A stretch of DNA of 64,000 nucleotides, from positions 434,001 through 498,000 of the forward strand of contig NZ_PPEI02000001.1 in the NCBI RefSeq assembly GCF_002899895.1. The letters run 5' to 3'. Origin of the DNA: Chryseobacterium oncorhynchi. GTDB lineage: Bacteria; Bacteroidota; Bacteroidia; Flavobacteriales; Weeksellaceae. Positions 7,676-15,659 of this stretch are shown in pieces (the first letter of the stretch is position 1; each line of letters starts with the position of its first letter). The notes under the pieces are model-generated. The model had not been told where the DNA came from and did not search any database. It saw only the letters and a list, made by a program, of their open reading frames with translations. The translations under genes and the position numbers were made by a program.

Positions 7676-8524
7676 ATGACAATTTCAGCATATAAAAAAT
7701 ATTTTAAAGCAGAACTTTCCGACGTTTATACAGAGTCGGAAAGCGCTTTCTTATCCTCTCTATTCATTCATAAAATAGCAGGTTTCGATAACTTTCAGCA
7801 AAGAAGGTTCTCAGAACAGGAACTTTTAATGGATGACGAGAAACAACTTTATAATTTGGTTTCAGAATTAAAAACAGGAAAACCCTATCAACAGATTTTG
7901 GGTGAAACTGAATTCTATGGAATGAAATTCTTCGTAGATGAAAATGTTCTGATTCCTCGTCCGGAAACTGAAGAACTGCTTGAAATAGCGATTCGTGAGA
8001 TTCAAGGACTGAAACTTAAAATCCAAGGATTAAAAATTCTGGATATTGGAACCGGTAGCGGTGTGATTCCTTTAGTTTTAAAGAAACATTTTCCGAACGC
8101 TGAAGTTTCTTCTATAGATTTTTCTGAAAAAGCATTGAAAACAGCTCAACAAAATGCCGATCATCATCAATTGGAAGTTCAGTTCATTCATGGCGATTAC
8201 CTTAATTTTAAATTGGCTGAAAATTATGATATCATTATTTCAAACCCACCATACATAGGAATTGAGGAAGAAATTGAAATAGCTGATTCTGTGAAAGAAT
8301 TCGAACCTAAAATGGCCCTCTTCTCTCCTACTTCTGATGCGTTAATCTTTTACAGAAAAATTGCAGAAGATGCTAAGGATCACTTGAATGATGATGGACT
8401 TCTATTTTTAGAAATCAATCAAAAACTTGGACCTGAAACTCTTGAACTGTATTCGTACTTTGCCAATGTTCAATTAGTAAAGGATTTATCTGAAAATGAC
8501 AGATTTATCTGCGGAAAGAAATAA
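7676..8524 (+). CDS. prmC: Peptide chain release factor N5-glutamine methyltransferase PrmC
   Basis: 282-residue methyltransferase that modifies the GGQ glutamine of release factors RF1/RF2. It has the helical N-terminal release-factor-binding domain (about 1-100), SAM motif LDIGTGSGVIPLVL and catalytic NPPYIG. LIPRPETEELLE precedes the catalytic domain as in the family. Between these, residues 109-122 carry a near-tandem repeat (IQGLKLK, IQGLKIL) encoded by two 21-nt units at 8000-8041; this looks like a small in-frame insertion, as the segment is normally shorter. Confidence 0.93.
   Translation: MTISAYKKYFKAELSDVYTESESAFLSSLFIHKIAGFDNFQQRRFSEQELLMDDEKQLYNLVSELKTGKPYQQILGETEFYGMKFFVDENVLIPRPETEELLEIAIREIQGLKLKIQGLKILDIGTGSGVIPLVLKKHFPNAEVSSIDFSEKALKTAQQNADHHQLEVQFIHGDYLNFKLAENYDIIISNPPYIGIEEEIEIADSVKEFEPKMALFSPTSDALIFYRKIAEDAKDHLNDDGLLFLEINQKLGPETLELYSYFANVQLVKDLSENDRFICGKK
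8000..8041 (+). repeat. Two 21-nt near-direct repeats inside prmC
   Basis: Units 8000-8020 and 8021-8041 both start AT(T/C)CAAGGA and encode IQGLK. They keep the reading frame. Confidence 0.7.
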
Positions 8525-8566
8525 GTAAATTTATCTCCCAGAAAACGTAATCATCTCACTGAAATC

Positions 8567-8926
8567 ATGGTCATCAAATCACACAATATCAAAAATATAA
8601 AAGTTGCAGAAGTACTCTCTGATGAAGTAATAATTCAATCGGTACAAGACGGGCTGGATCTAATGGGTGATATTTATTACCAAGGATTTGACAAAGTAAT
8701 TGTTTATGAAAAAGATATTACGCCTGATTTCTTTGATTTAAAAACTAAAATTGCAGGAGAAATCCTGCAAAAGTTTTCCAATTACCGTATTGGATTAGCC
8801 ATTATCGGCGATTTCAGCAAATATGAAAGCAAGAGCATGAAAGATTTTATTTATGAAAGTAATAAAACAGGACATGTCAACTTTCTAGAAACATTGGAGG
8901 ATGCTTTGGAAAACTTTCTAAAATAA
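8567..8926 (+). CDS. DUF4180 domain-containing protein
   Basis: 119-residue cytoplasmic protein without signal or membrane segment. The segments DGLDLMGDIYYQGFDKVIVYEKDITPDFFDL and FSNYRIGLAIIGDFSKY match the DUF4180 pattern as I know it; its function is unknown. The fold is thought to be STAS/SpoIIAA-like, which is not visible here. It lies 42 nt after prmC and may be the last gene of the 5.5-8.9 kb run; a short hairpin (AGTCAGG/CCTGACT, 8971-8994) follows without a T-run. Confidence 0.8.
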   Translation: MVIKSHNIKNIKVAEVLSDEVIIQSVQDGLDLMGDIYYQGFDKVIVYEKDITPDFFDLKTKIAGEILQKFSNYRIGLAIIGDFSKYESKSMKDFIYESNKTGHVNFLETLEDALENFLK

Positions 8927-9336
8927 ATGTTTCTGTAATATTAAGCTTTATTCTAATTCTTATCTATGCTAGTCAGGTAATCTTCTTCCTGACTGACATA
9001 AACTCTGCCCATCTTATTTCTAGAATATGGGCTAACTTCCTATAACATAACAAAAAGTATTATTTTTTTTGAAAAATTTTTGAAAGAAAACTCAGAGGGA
9101 AATTCTTTTCATCTTCATCAAATCCACACTTTGAAATCGAAATTACATCCAGATTTCCCCTAATAATTAAAAAAAACCATGTATTTAATTCATTTAATAA
9201 ACGCATTATATAAAAGTAAAATCAATAAAATTACTATATGAATAAATAAAACCAAATAAAAAGCAATTATCAATTTAAAAATCGGGCGAATGAAAATTTA
9301 ATTGATAGAAAGCAGCGAAATAATATAATTAATTCA

Positions 9337-9344
9337 TATTTTTG
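9337..9344 (+). promoter_or_regulatory. -7 box TATTTTTG for the leader-peptide RNA
   Basis: TAnnTTTG match 16 nt before the ATG of the leader peptide at 9361; the region 8927-9336 before it contains no gene. Confidence 0.5.
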
Positions 9345-9360
9345 CATAAACACAAGCATT

Positions 9361-9405
9361 ATGAATATCATTATTTTAGATACTACAACTACGATTTCGA
9401 CGTAG
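9361..9405 (+). CDS. Thr/Ile-rich leader peptide (14 aa)
   Basis: Short ORF MNIIILDTTTTIST: five threonines and four isoleucines in 14 residues. This composition is that of attenuation leader peptides such as enteric thrL. It has its own -7 box 16 nt upstream and is followed by alternative hairpins and a terminator with T-run (9414-9507). It is too short for any other coding claim. No threonine or branched-chain biosynthesis gene lies downstream; the next gene (9695) is a secreted surface protein. Confidence 0.6.
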   Translation: MNIIILDTTTTIST

Positions 9406-9413
9406 TCAATTAT

Positions 9414-9507
9414 TTGCTAATCACTATTGAATTTCTTAGCAAAATCAGCATAAAAAAAAATAACATTTTATCAATAAAAGCCTAAGGTTTTATTGCTGCT
9501 ATTTTTT
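9414..9507 (+). promoter_or_regulatory. Attenuator structure behind the leader peptide
   Basis: Perfect stem TTGCTAA (9414-9420) / TTAGCAA (9436-9442) is followed by a terminator hairpin CAATAAAA (9472-9479) / TTTTATTG (9488-9495) with T-run at 9502-9507. The 3' arm of the first stem (CTTAG, 9435-9439) is complementary to the terminator loop and flank (CTAAG, 9482-9486), which offers an alternative pairing. A longer pairing CAGCATAAAA (9446-9455) with 9488-9498 (one bulge) is also possible. This is the layout of transcription attenuation by ribosome stalling. Confidence 0.55.
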
Positions 9508-9694
9508 CGTGCCCATCACAGACAATCGTTATTTTCGAAGAAGTTGACATACATATCAATTTCTAAGATTAACATTCGATTTAAAAATCAAAAAAACCAA
9601 TATCCATTTTAAAAAATTAAGAATACTGCCGGTATTTTTAGGCAATTAATATTGTTAAAAAATTATTATTAACACACAAATAAATTCACAAGCA

Positions 9695-10270
9695 ATGAAA
9701 ATTTTTCTTTTACAAATTTCGATTTTTTTAATTAGCATTTCTGCACATGCTCAGGTTGGGATTAACACCCCTAATCCAGATGAAAGTGCAGCTTTAGATG
9801 TTTATAGTCAAAGTAAAGGAATGTTAATTCCCAGGCTTACAACAGCAAAAAGAGATGCTATACCTAAACCGGCCAACTCTCTTCTCATTTACGATACCGA
9901 TAAAAAATGCTTGAGCCAAAATATAGGTACACCTACCGCTCCGGATTGGCTATGTATCAGTAATAATGCTGTTAAAATCTTTTATATGCCGAGTGTTTCT
10001 TTCGATACTTCACAGAATGCTAATGGTCAAATTAAAGATTTATATACCCTTTATAAGAATCAATTTGGATCTCCGAAAGCAAAAAGCACAAGTGCACCGG
10101 CCTCAATTCCTTTTTTCCCATCGAATAAAGACATTTATTATTATGTAACCGATGCTGATCCTAATGTATTCAGTAATATTTCTATTTCGGATTCAGGGGT
10201 AATGACTTATGATGTGAGAGCAGCGGCAACAGATTGTTCTTTTATTAATATTGTTTTTGTTGTAAAATAA
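9695..10270 (+). CDS. Secreted surface protein of unknown function
   Basis: 191 residues with signal peptide MKIFLLQISIFLISISAHAQ. The mature N-terminus VGINTPNPDESAALDVYSQS and GMLIPRLTTAKRDAI...NSLLIYDTD form a motif widespread at the N-termini of secreted Bacteroidota proteins, resembling the start of tail-fibre/collagen-like surface proteins. The C-terminal half is not recognised. It lies 7 nt before the lectin-like gene and is probably co-expressed with it. Confidence 0.7.
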   Translation: MKIFLLQISIFLISISAHAQVGINTPNPDESAALDVYSQSKGMLIPRLTTAKRDAIPKPANSLLIYDTDKKCLSQNIGTPTAPDWLCISNNAVKIFYMPSVSFDTSQNANGQIKDLYTLYKNQFGSPKAKSTSAPASIPFFPSNKDIYYYVTDADPNVFSNISISDSGVMTYDVRAAATDCSFINIVFVVK

Positions 10271-10277
10271 GTAAGCT

Positions 10278-11837
10278 ATGATAAAGAGCAACCTAATTAT
10301 ACAACATAAAAGATTTTTGTTTATTTTTCTACTGTTTATTTTTTCTCAACATATTTCAGCACAGAATGAACAAGGGACAGGTTATCCGTACTTCGTAAGT
10401 TTTACACAGGGATTACAGCCACAAGAGGCTTATAAAGTATCTACAAGTGGAGTTCAGAATGATGCAACCTTTACTACTGATGGTTTACGATTAACCCGAA
10501 ATGTAAACAACACATCCGGAGGAGTGATATTGGCTGATAAAATATTTAAAAGCAACCAGGGAATTAAGTTTGAATTTGAATATGCAATTTATGGCGGAGA
10601 TTCCAATGGTGGAGATGGTATATCTATATTTTTAGTAGATGGATCAATTCCTAAAGATCAACTTAATCTTGGATACTTTGGCGGAGGATTGGGCTATACT
10701 TTTGTTCTGAGAAACTCAAACCAAGGAGGAAATCTTGAGGGATTAAGAGGTGCTTATCTGGGAATTGGGCTGGATGAATTTGGAAATTTTAAAACCAGAT
10801 TCCGTCAGGGAGACAGAACAAGGAACGGACTTTCTGATGTATCAATAGCCAATGGCCGAAGTAATGTAACTTTAAGAGGGAAACGTGGTAATCAATATCT
10901 TTCGTCTTCTGAGCCTGCGGGATACAATGGTTATCCATTACTTTATAGTACGGCAACTAATACAGCTCCCTCAAGTAATAATCGTTCAATTTACCTGGAT
11001 GTTCAAACAGGGAAGCATATTGCTACTCAAAATTCAAACTTTAATCAATTTATCATGGAGAGTGGCGGAACTACAATTCCTAAAGATGACAACGATGCCA
11101 GATACCGTAAAGCATTTGTAACACTAGTTCCTAATCCATCAGGAGGTTATAATGTAACCTTAGAAATACAGCATGGAAATGTTAAGGAAAAGATTATTGA
11201 TAACTATTATTATCCTACTTCTTTAAAATATACAGAGAATGCGATGCAAAATAATCAGGTAAGAACTCTTGATACTTCTCCTCCTGCCACCTTTAGAATT
11301 GGTTTTGCGGCATCAACAGGGGATGCCAAAAATATACATCTATTAAAGAATTTAGGAGTCAGCAAACCTTATGCTGCTGAAGTAACGGATGATTTATTTG
11401 CAGGATGCCCAAAGATAAAATCTATGTACGCTCCATTACTCAATGATGTTGCCTATTCTTCTATAAATGGTCAAAACCCACCAACTGCTTCTTATGACAA
11501 TATTGATTTTAAATCATTCCGATTCTTAGATATCAATGGAAATGTGATTCCCAATATAGTAAACAATGTTTACACCAACAGCGAAGGAACATGGACCTAT
11601 TACCCATCTACGGGGAAAGTTTCTTTCAGGCCTGCTAATGGATTTACCGGAATAGCTAAAATAAGATATGATATCAAAGGGGGCGGCAGAAACGGAACTG
11701 AAAGTCCTTACAACAATGAAGATTACAGATCAATGCCAGCATTGATACAGGTCAATATCTCAAGCTCTAATAATTGCAGCAAACCTTGTGTTATTTCTAA
11801 TAAAAATGTAACTCAAAAAATAGATTATCCTCGTTAA
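10278..11837 (+). CDS. Secreted L-type lectin-like / CshA-like repeat protein
   Basis: 519 residues with a signal peptide ending ISAQ. Residues about 45-360 look like a legume (L-type) lectin fold: GGVILADKIF, FEFEYAIYGGDSNGGDGISIFLVDGS (carbohydrate-site loop) and YLGIGLDEFGNF. Residues about 400-480 (GTWTYYPSTGKVSFRPANGFTG...IRYDI) match CshA-type fibril repeats. It likely binds glycans outside the cell. There is no recognisable type IX secretion tail, so anchoring is unclear. The domain order is read by eye and the lectin call is probable rather than certain. Confidence 0.7.
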   Translation: MIKSNLIIQHKRFLFIFLLFIFSQHISAQNEQGTGYPYFVSFTQGLQPQEAYKVSTSGVQNDATFTTDGLRLTRNVNNTSGGVILADKIFKSNQGIKFEFEYAIYGGDSNGGDGISIFLVDGSIPKDQLNLGYFGGGLGYTFVLRNSNQGGNLEGLRGAYLGIGLDEFGNFKTRFRQGDRTRNGLSDVSIANGRSNVTLRGKRGNQYLSSSEPAGYNGYPLLYSTATNTAPSSNNRSIYLDVQTGKHIATQNSNFNQFIMESGGTTIPKDDNDARYRKAFVTLVPNPSGGYNVTLEIQHGNVKEKIIDNYYYPTSLKYTENAMQNNQVRTLDTSPPATFRIGFAASTGDAKNIHLLKNLGVSKPYAAEVTDDLFAGCPKIKSMYAPLLNDVAYSSINGQNPPTASYDNIDFKSFRFLDINGNVIPNIVNNVYTNSEGTWTYYPSTGKVSFRPANGFTGIAKIRYDIKGGGRNGTESPYNNEDYRSMPALIQVNISSSNNCSKPCVISNKNVTQKIDYPR

Positions 11838-11876
11838 GAAAACCGGATACTACTAAAACATAAAATTTAAATATAT

Positions 11877-11906
11877 AAAAACCAGCTTTTTAAGGGCTGG
11901 TTTTTT
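11877..11906. terminator. Bidirectional terminator
   Basis: ACCAGC (11881-11886) and GCTGGT (11896-11901) flanked by A- and T-runs, between the convergent genes ending at 11837 and 11929. Confidence 0.8.
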
Positions 11907-11928
11907 CATTAATAATCGCTATTAAAAA

Positions 11929-12900
11929 TCAATGCATATTCTTTTTAATAAAATATTGAACGGCTTCTTCTATTGCATTATCAATGGAACGATACTGAAT
12001 ATCCAGATTCTCTACTGATTTTTGATTGGAATAATAATTACAGATTTGCAGTGCTTTCATATTGGATGTACTGAGGCTTGTTTTTATTTTTAATATCCGC
12101 AGGCTATCTCCTATCAGCCCAATACAACTCAGAAATCTATTTGGAATTGGAATCATGACGGGATGTTGGTCTGTAATTTCGTTTATTTTTTTGAAAAACT
12201 CTCTGTAGCTTAAGTTTTCATTGGCCAAAAGATATCTTTCACCATTCTTTCCTTTACCTATGGCAGCTACTACTCCATTGGCGGCATCTTCTACGTGAAC
12301 AAAGTTTTTTCCTCCTTTCGGATAGAAGACCAATTTCTTTTTCCATGCCCAAAAGATCAGTTTTCCGGAACTTGGTTTGGTATCGTAAGCTCCAATCATA
12401 AAAGTTGGGTTCAGAATAATAACATCAATGTTCTTATGATTCTGTAAAAGAAAATTTTCAGCTTCAAGTTTACTTTGGGCGTAATATATTTTTGTGAAAG
12501 GATACTTTTGTTCTTTATCTTCATTCCCCAATTGTTTTTCATCTCCATAGCCTAATGTATTGGCAGAACTTATGAACAGGAATCTTTTTACTCCGCAGGC
12601 TTCTGCCTGAGTGATTAAATTTGCTGTCATTTCATAGTTTACTTTTCTGTAATCATTATAACTTAGCAAATCCTGCCGCGTTTCTGCAGCAATGTGAATC
12701 ACACAGTCAGTTTCCTTAAGAAACAGAGAAAGATCAGACGAAAGCTCTGCTTCCACCAGTTTCAGGTTTTCATTTTCCTCACCCACATAGTTGCTTTTCT
12801 TGCGCACCAGAGCAATAACAGTATAACCATCTTTTAATAATTTAATAATGACATTGGTTCCCAGAAGTCCTGTAGCTCCGGTTACAAAAACGTTTTTCAT
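11929..12900 (-). CDS. NAD-dependent epimerase/dehydratase (dihydroflavonol reductase-like)
   Basis: 323-residue extended short-chain dehydrogenase. The Rossmann motif VTGATGLLGTNVI is at the N-terminus, the active-site tyrosine region reads IYYAQSKLEAE (YxxxK), and NPTFMIGAYD follows as in dihydroflavonol-4-reductase-like enzymes. The substrate is unknown. Its start overlaps the end of the upstream reductase gene by 4 nt, so the two form an operon. Confidence 0.85.
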   Translation of the reverse strand: MKNVFVTGATGLLGTNVIIKLLKDGYTVIALVRKKSNYVGEENENLKLVEAELSSDLSLFLKETDCVIHIAAETRQDLLSYNDYRKVNYEMTANLITQAEACGVKRFLFISSANTLGYGDEKQLGNEDKEQKYPFTKIYYAQSKLEAENFLLQNHKNIDVIILNPTFMIGAYDTKPSSGKLIFWAWKKKLVFYPKGGKNFVHVEDAANGVVAAIGKGKNGERYLLANENLSYREFFKKINEITDQHPVMIPIPNRFLSCIGLIGDSLRILKIKTSLSTSNMKALQICNYYSNQKSVENLDIQYRSIDNAIEEAVQYFIKKNMH

Positions 12901-13682
12901 GCTTCGATCTCTCTTTTTATGGCCTGCGTCATCAATGGAAGTTTAATCCATATCGGGACAATCTTCATCATCAGCCAACTAATTGGGTTCACCATAATTA
13001 CGGAATCTTTTTTAAATAACTGCTGAATGCAGCGGGAAGCTACTTTATCAGGGTTTAAAAGTGTCATTTTACCCCAGAAGCCTTGCTTTTCAATTCTTTT
13101 ACAGACATCGGCATTGGTTTTCATGGCTCCGGGGTTTACAACGCTTACAAAAACATTAGTATCTTTTAACTCTTCATGCAATCCTCTTGAAAATGAATGG
13201 ATAAAGGTTTTGGTTGCAGGATAAACGGTCTTAAATCCTATCGGAGAAAAAGCAGCCATGCTGGAAACATTTAAAATATATGCCTTGGGCTGCTTTAGCA
13301 GATTGGGCAGAAGTTGGTGCGTAATAAGTGAGGTAGCCGTTACATTGACCTGAAGAATTGTATTGATATAATCTGAACTTGCTTCTGTAAACCTTTTGGT
13401 TCCACCAAGCCCTGCATTATTGATCAAAATATGGATATTGAAAGACGAGTTAAGCCATTCTGTGAGCTTTAACACATTTTGATTGACAGAAAGGTCTACT
13501 TCATAATAATGGGTCTTTATTTGATATTTTTCTTCAAGCTGTTGAGAAAGTTCTTTGAGGTTCTGATTCGGAAGACTTACCAAAATGACATTAATGTTTT
13601 TCATGGCTAGATTTTCAGCAAATGCTTTTCCTAAGCCTTGGCTGGCTCCTGTAACTACTGCGTACGATTCTTGGGTATCCAT
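12897..13682 (-). CDS. SDR family oxidoreductase
   Basis: 261-residue classical short-chain dehydrogenase: cofactor motif TGASQGLGKAFA, NNAG at about residue 89, catalytic serine in LNVSSMAA and YPATKTF (YxxxK). The C-terminal hydrophobic stretch ISWLMMKIVPIWIKLPLM suggests membrane association, as in acyl-lipid-active SDRs. A -7 box TAGCTTTG (minus strand, 13702-13709) sits 20 nt upstream and would drive this and the overlapping epimerase gene. Confidence 0.87.
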   Translation of the reverse strand: MDTQESYAVVTGASQGLGKAFAENLAMKNINVILVSLPNQNLKELSQQLEEKYQIKTHYYEVDLSVNQNVLKLTEWLNSSFNIHILINNAGLGGTKRFTEASSDYINTILQVNVTATSLITHQLLPNLLKQPKAYILNVSSMAAFSPIGFKTVYPATKTFIHSFSRGLHEELKDTNVFVSVVNPGAMKTNADVCKRIEKQGFWGKMTLLNPDKVASRCIQQLFKKDSVIMVNPISWLMMKIVPIWIKLPLMTQAIKREIEA

Positions 13683-13701
13683 AAGATTAAATTTTACGGT
13701 A

Positions 13702-13709
13702 CAAAGCTA
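13702..13709 (-). promoter_or_regulatory. -7 box TAGCTTTG of the reductase operon
   Basis: TAnnTTTG match upstream of the start at 13682. Confidence 0.5.
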
Positions 13710-13843
13710 TCGTAGGGATGCCCTTTTAATGTTCCGAATTATCTGAGCGAACCTATTTTTAAATCAAAACACAACGAATACTCAATTGATTAAAAATCAA
13801 CATATTAAACACAAATAAAAAGTAAAACTTTATAAATCGGAAC

Positions 13844-14932
13844 TTATTTTTTGAACTCAGAAGGAGTTTGTCCGGTCAGTTTTTTGAAAGTTGTATTGAA
13901 TGAGGTTTTGGAATTGAATCCTGATTCATAGGCAATCCCTAAAATTGATAATTTGCTGTCCGTTTCCTTTAAAAGTTTTTTGGCATATTCTACCCTAAAT
14001 TCATTGATGTACTGGAAAAAGTTTTTTCCGAAACCTGTATTAATTACATAGGATAAATGATGAGTGGAAACAGATAACATTTCTGCCAGTTTAATAAGGT
14101 TCAGCTCACTGTCCAGATAAGGTTTTTGGGTGTTCATTATCTTTTCCAGCTGGGTTTTAATCTTTAATAACTCTTCATCAGAAATCAGTTTTCTTTTTAC
14201 GTCTTCTGAATCCGAATCTTCATTAATGGAGATAAGTTCTTCCCGTTGTTTTTCTTCCAGAGGATAAATCTCTTTTTCTTTCAGGGAGTAGTAACCAACA
14301 CAGTATATAACAAGGAGAAAAACTGTATTGATAAAGAAGTTCAATGATTTTGGATCATAAAACAGGTTATAAATTACATAGATAATGTTCACGGCAAAAA
14401 GCACCAGAATAATATATTCCAGCCAATTCAGATCAATTCCTTCTGTATTGGAGGAAAACTGTTGAATTTTTCGTTGATGCTTTCTGATGGTAATATAGGA
14501 AAGTCCTGTATAAAACAATGCCTGAACTAAAATAAGGATAACAGCCAAAGACTCAAACGGATCCTTATAACCTAGTCTTACTAATACAAGACAGGTTAAA
14601 AATGCTGCCGGCAGCAGGAGAAATTTAAAATCTGTTATTTTAAACCTAAAAGACGGGTTGGTATAGAACAATACACTTAAGTAGAAAAAAATCGGGGTCA
14701 GATATTGTATAGATCTTATCAGAAAAAGGGAATGAAATTCAATAACTGAACCGGTAATCAGGAAAAGCACCTCGTCCATCCAAAATGTGGACCACAGGAA
14801 AAGAAAGAGCCCAAACCAAAAATTAGCTTTTTTGTTAACTTTTAAAGGGTTGGCTAGCTTTAATAAAGAAAGCAAAACCAATGAACCATAGATAAGTATC
14901 ACGATGAAACTATTAAATTCTGATGTGTTCAT
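13844..14932 (-). CDS. Membrane-bound AraC family regulator
   Basis: 362 residues. The first about 215 hold six to seven hydrophobic segments, then a charged linker (about 217-250) leads to a C-terminal AraC DNA-binding domain: LIKLAEMLSVSTHHLSYVIN and LSILGIAYESGFNSKTSFNTTFKKLTGQTPSEF, the two helix-turn-helix units. Such 7TM-AraC proteins are common in flavobacteria and are thought to sense envelope or medium signals; the ligand is unknown. It lies 30 nt downstream of the rhomboid gene on the same strand. Confidence 0.85.
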   Translation of the reverse strand: MNTSEFNSFIVILIYGSLVLLSLLKLANPLKVNKKANFWFGLFLFLWSTFWMDEVLFLITGSVIEFHSLFLIRSIQYLTPIFFYLSVLFYTNPSFRFKITDFKFLLLPAAFLTCLVLVRLGYKDPFESLAVILILVQALFYTGLSYITIRKHQRKIQQFSSNTEGIDLNWLEYIILVLFAVNIIYVIYNLFYDPKSLNFFINTVFLLVIYCVGYYSLKEKEIYPLEEKQREELISINEDSDSEDVKRKLISDEELLKIKTQLEKIMNTQKPYLDSELNLIKLAEMLSVSTHHLSYVINTGFGKNFFQYINEFRVEYAKKLLKETDSKLSILGIAYESGFNSKTSFNTTFKKLTGQTPSEFKK

Positions 14933-14962
14933 TGGTTTTGATATTTTAATTAGAAATAGTTT

Positions 14963-15604
14963 TTATCCTATTCGTTTCCTGACAAAGATCTGATAGCCCA
15001 AATAAATTAAAGGAAGTGACATTACCCCCAGATAGAACAAGTTACTCATTGCCAGCTGCGGATGCATTACTACGGAATAAACAAGTCCGAAAAAGGCACC
15101 TCCAAGGTGAGCCGCATGCCCAAGGTTATCCCATTGCTTAGGATTCAGCATCATATATACTGAATAACCAAAATACAAGGTTCCAAACAGCCATCCCGGT
15201 AAAAAGTTGACACTAATTTCATTCGGGGCCATTGCTATGGAAGCAAAAATAATACCCGAAACGGCTCCTGATGCTCCGATTGCGGAATACCAAGGCTGCT
15301 TCTGATAAATCTGTAAGCTAAATAGGTTACCCAGAATCATTGATCCAAAGTAAATGATTAGAAATCCTATTTCTCCAAAAAAGTGGATCACCACTCCCTG
15401 AAAGAAGTATAGGGAAAGCATATTGAAAAACAAATGCATAAAGTCTGCATGCAAAAATGCAGAGCTGATTAGTCTTATATATTCTTTTTTGTTGGCAATT
15501 GCTCCAACATTGAATTTATATTTTTCAAATAAACTGGTATTGTTGAATCCCATGTAACTAAAGATACATGTGACTGCCATGATAATCAAAACTACTATAC
15601 TCAT
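14963..15604 (-). CDS. Rhomboid family intramembrane serine protease
   Basis: 213-residue six-helix membrane protein. The catalytic dyad is clear: S112 in IGASGAVSG and H166 in GHAAHLGG; HLFFNM supplies the conserved H57/N61 of helix 2. Rhomboids cleave transmembrane segments within the inner membrane. It lies 55 nt downstream of parC on the same strand, perhaps by read-through. Confidence 0.92.
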   Translation of the reverse strand: MSIVVLIIMAVTCIFSYMGFNNTSLFEKYKFNVGAIANKKEYIRLISSAFLHADFMHLFFNMLSLYFFQGVVIHFFGEIGFLIIYFGSMILGNLFSLQIYQKQPWYSAIGASGAVSGIIFASIAMAPNEISVNFLPGWLFGTLYFGYSVYMMLNPKQWDNLGHAAHLGGAFFGLVYSVVMHPQLAMSNLFYLGVMSLPLIYLGYQIFVRKRIG

Positions 15605-15659
15605 CTGGTATTTTTTATTTTATTTTCTTGAAAATATGAAAACTGCTTTTCAATATATT

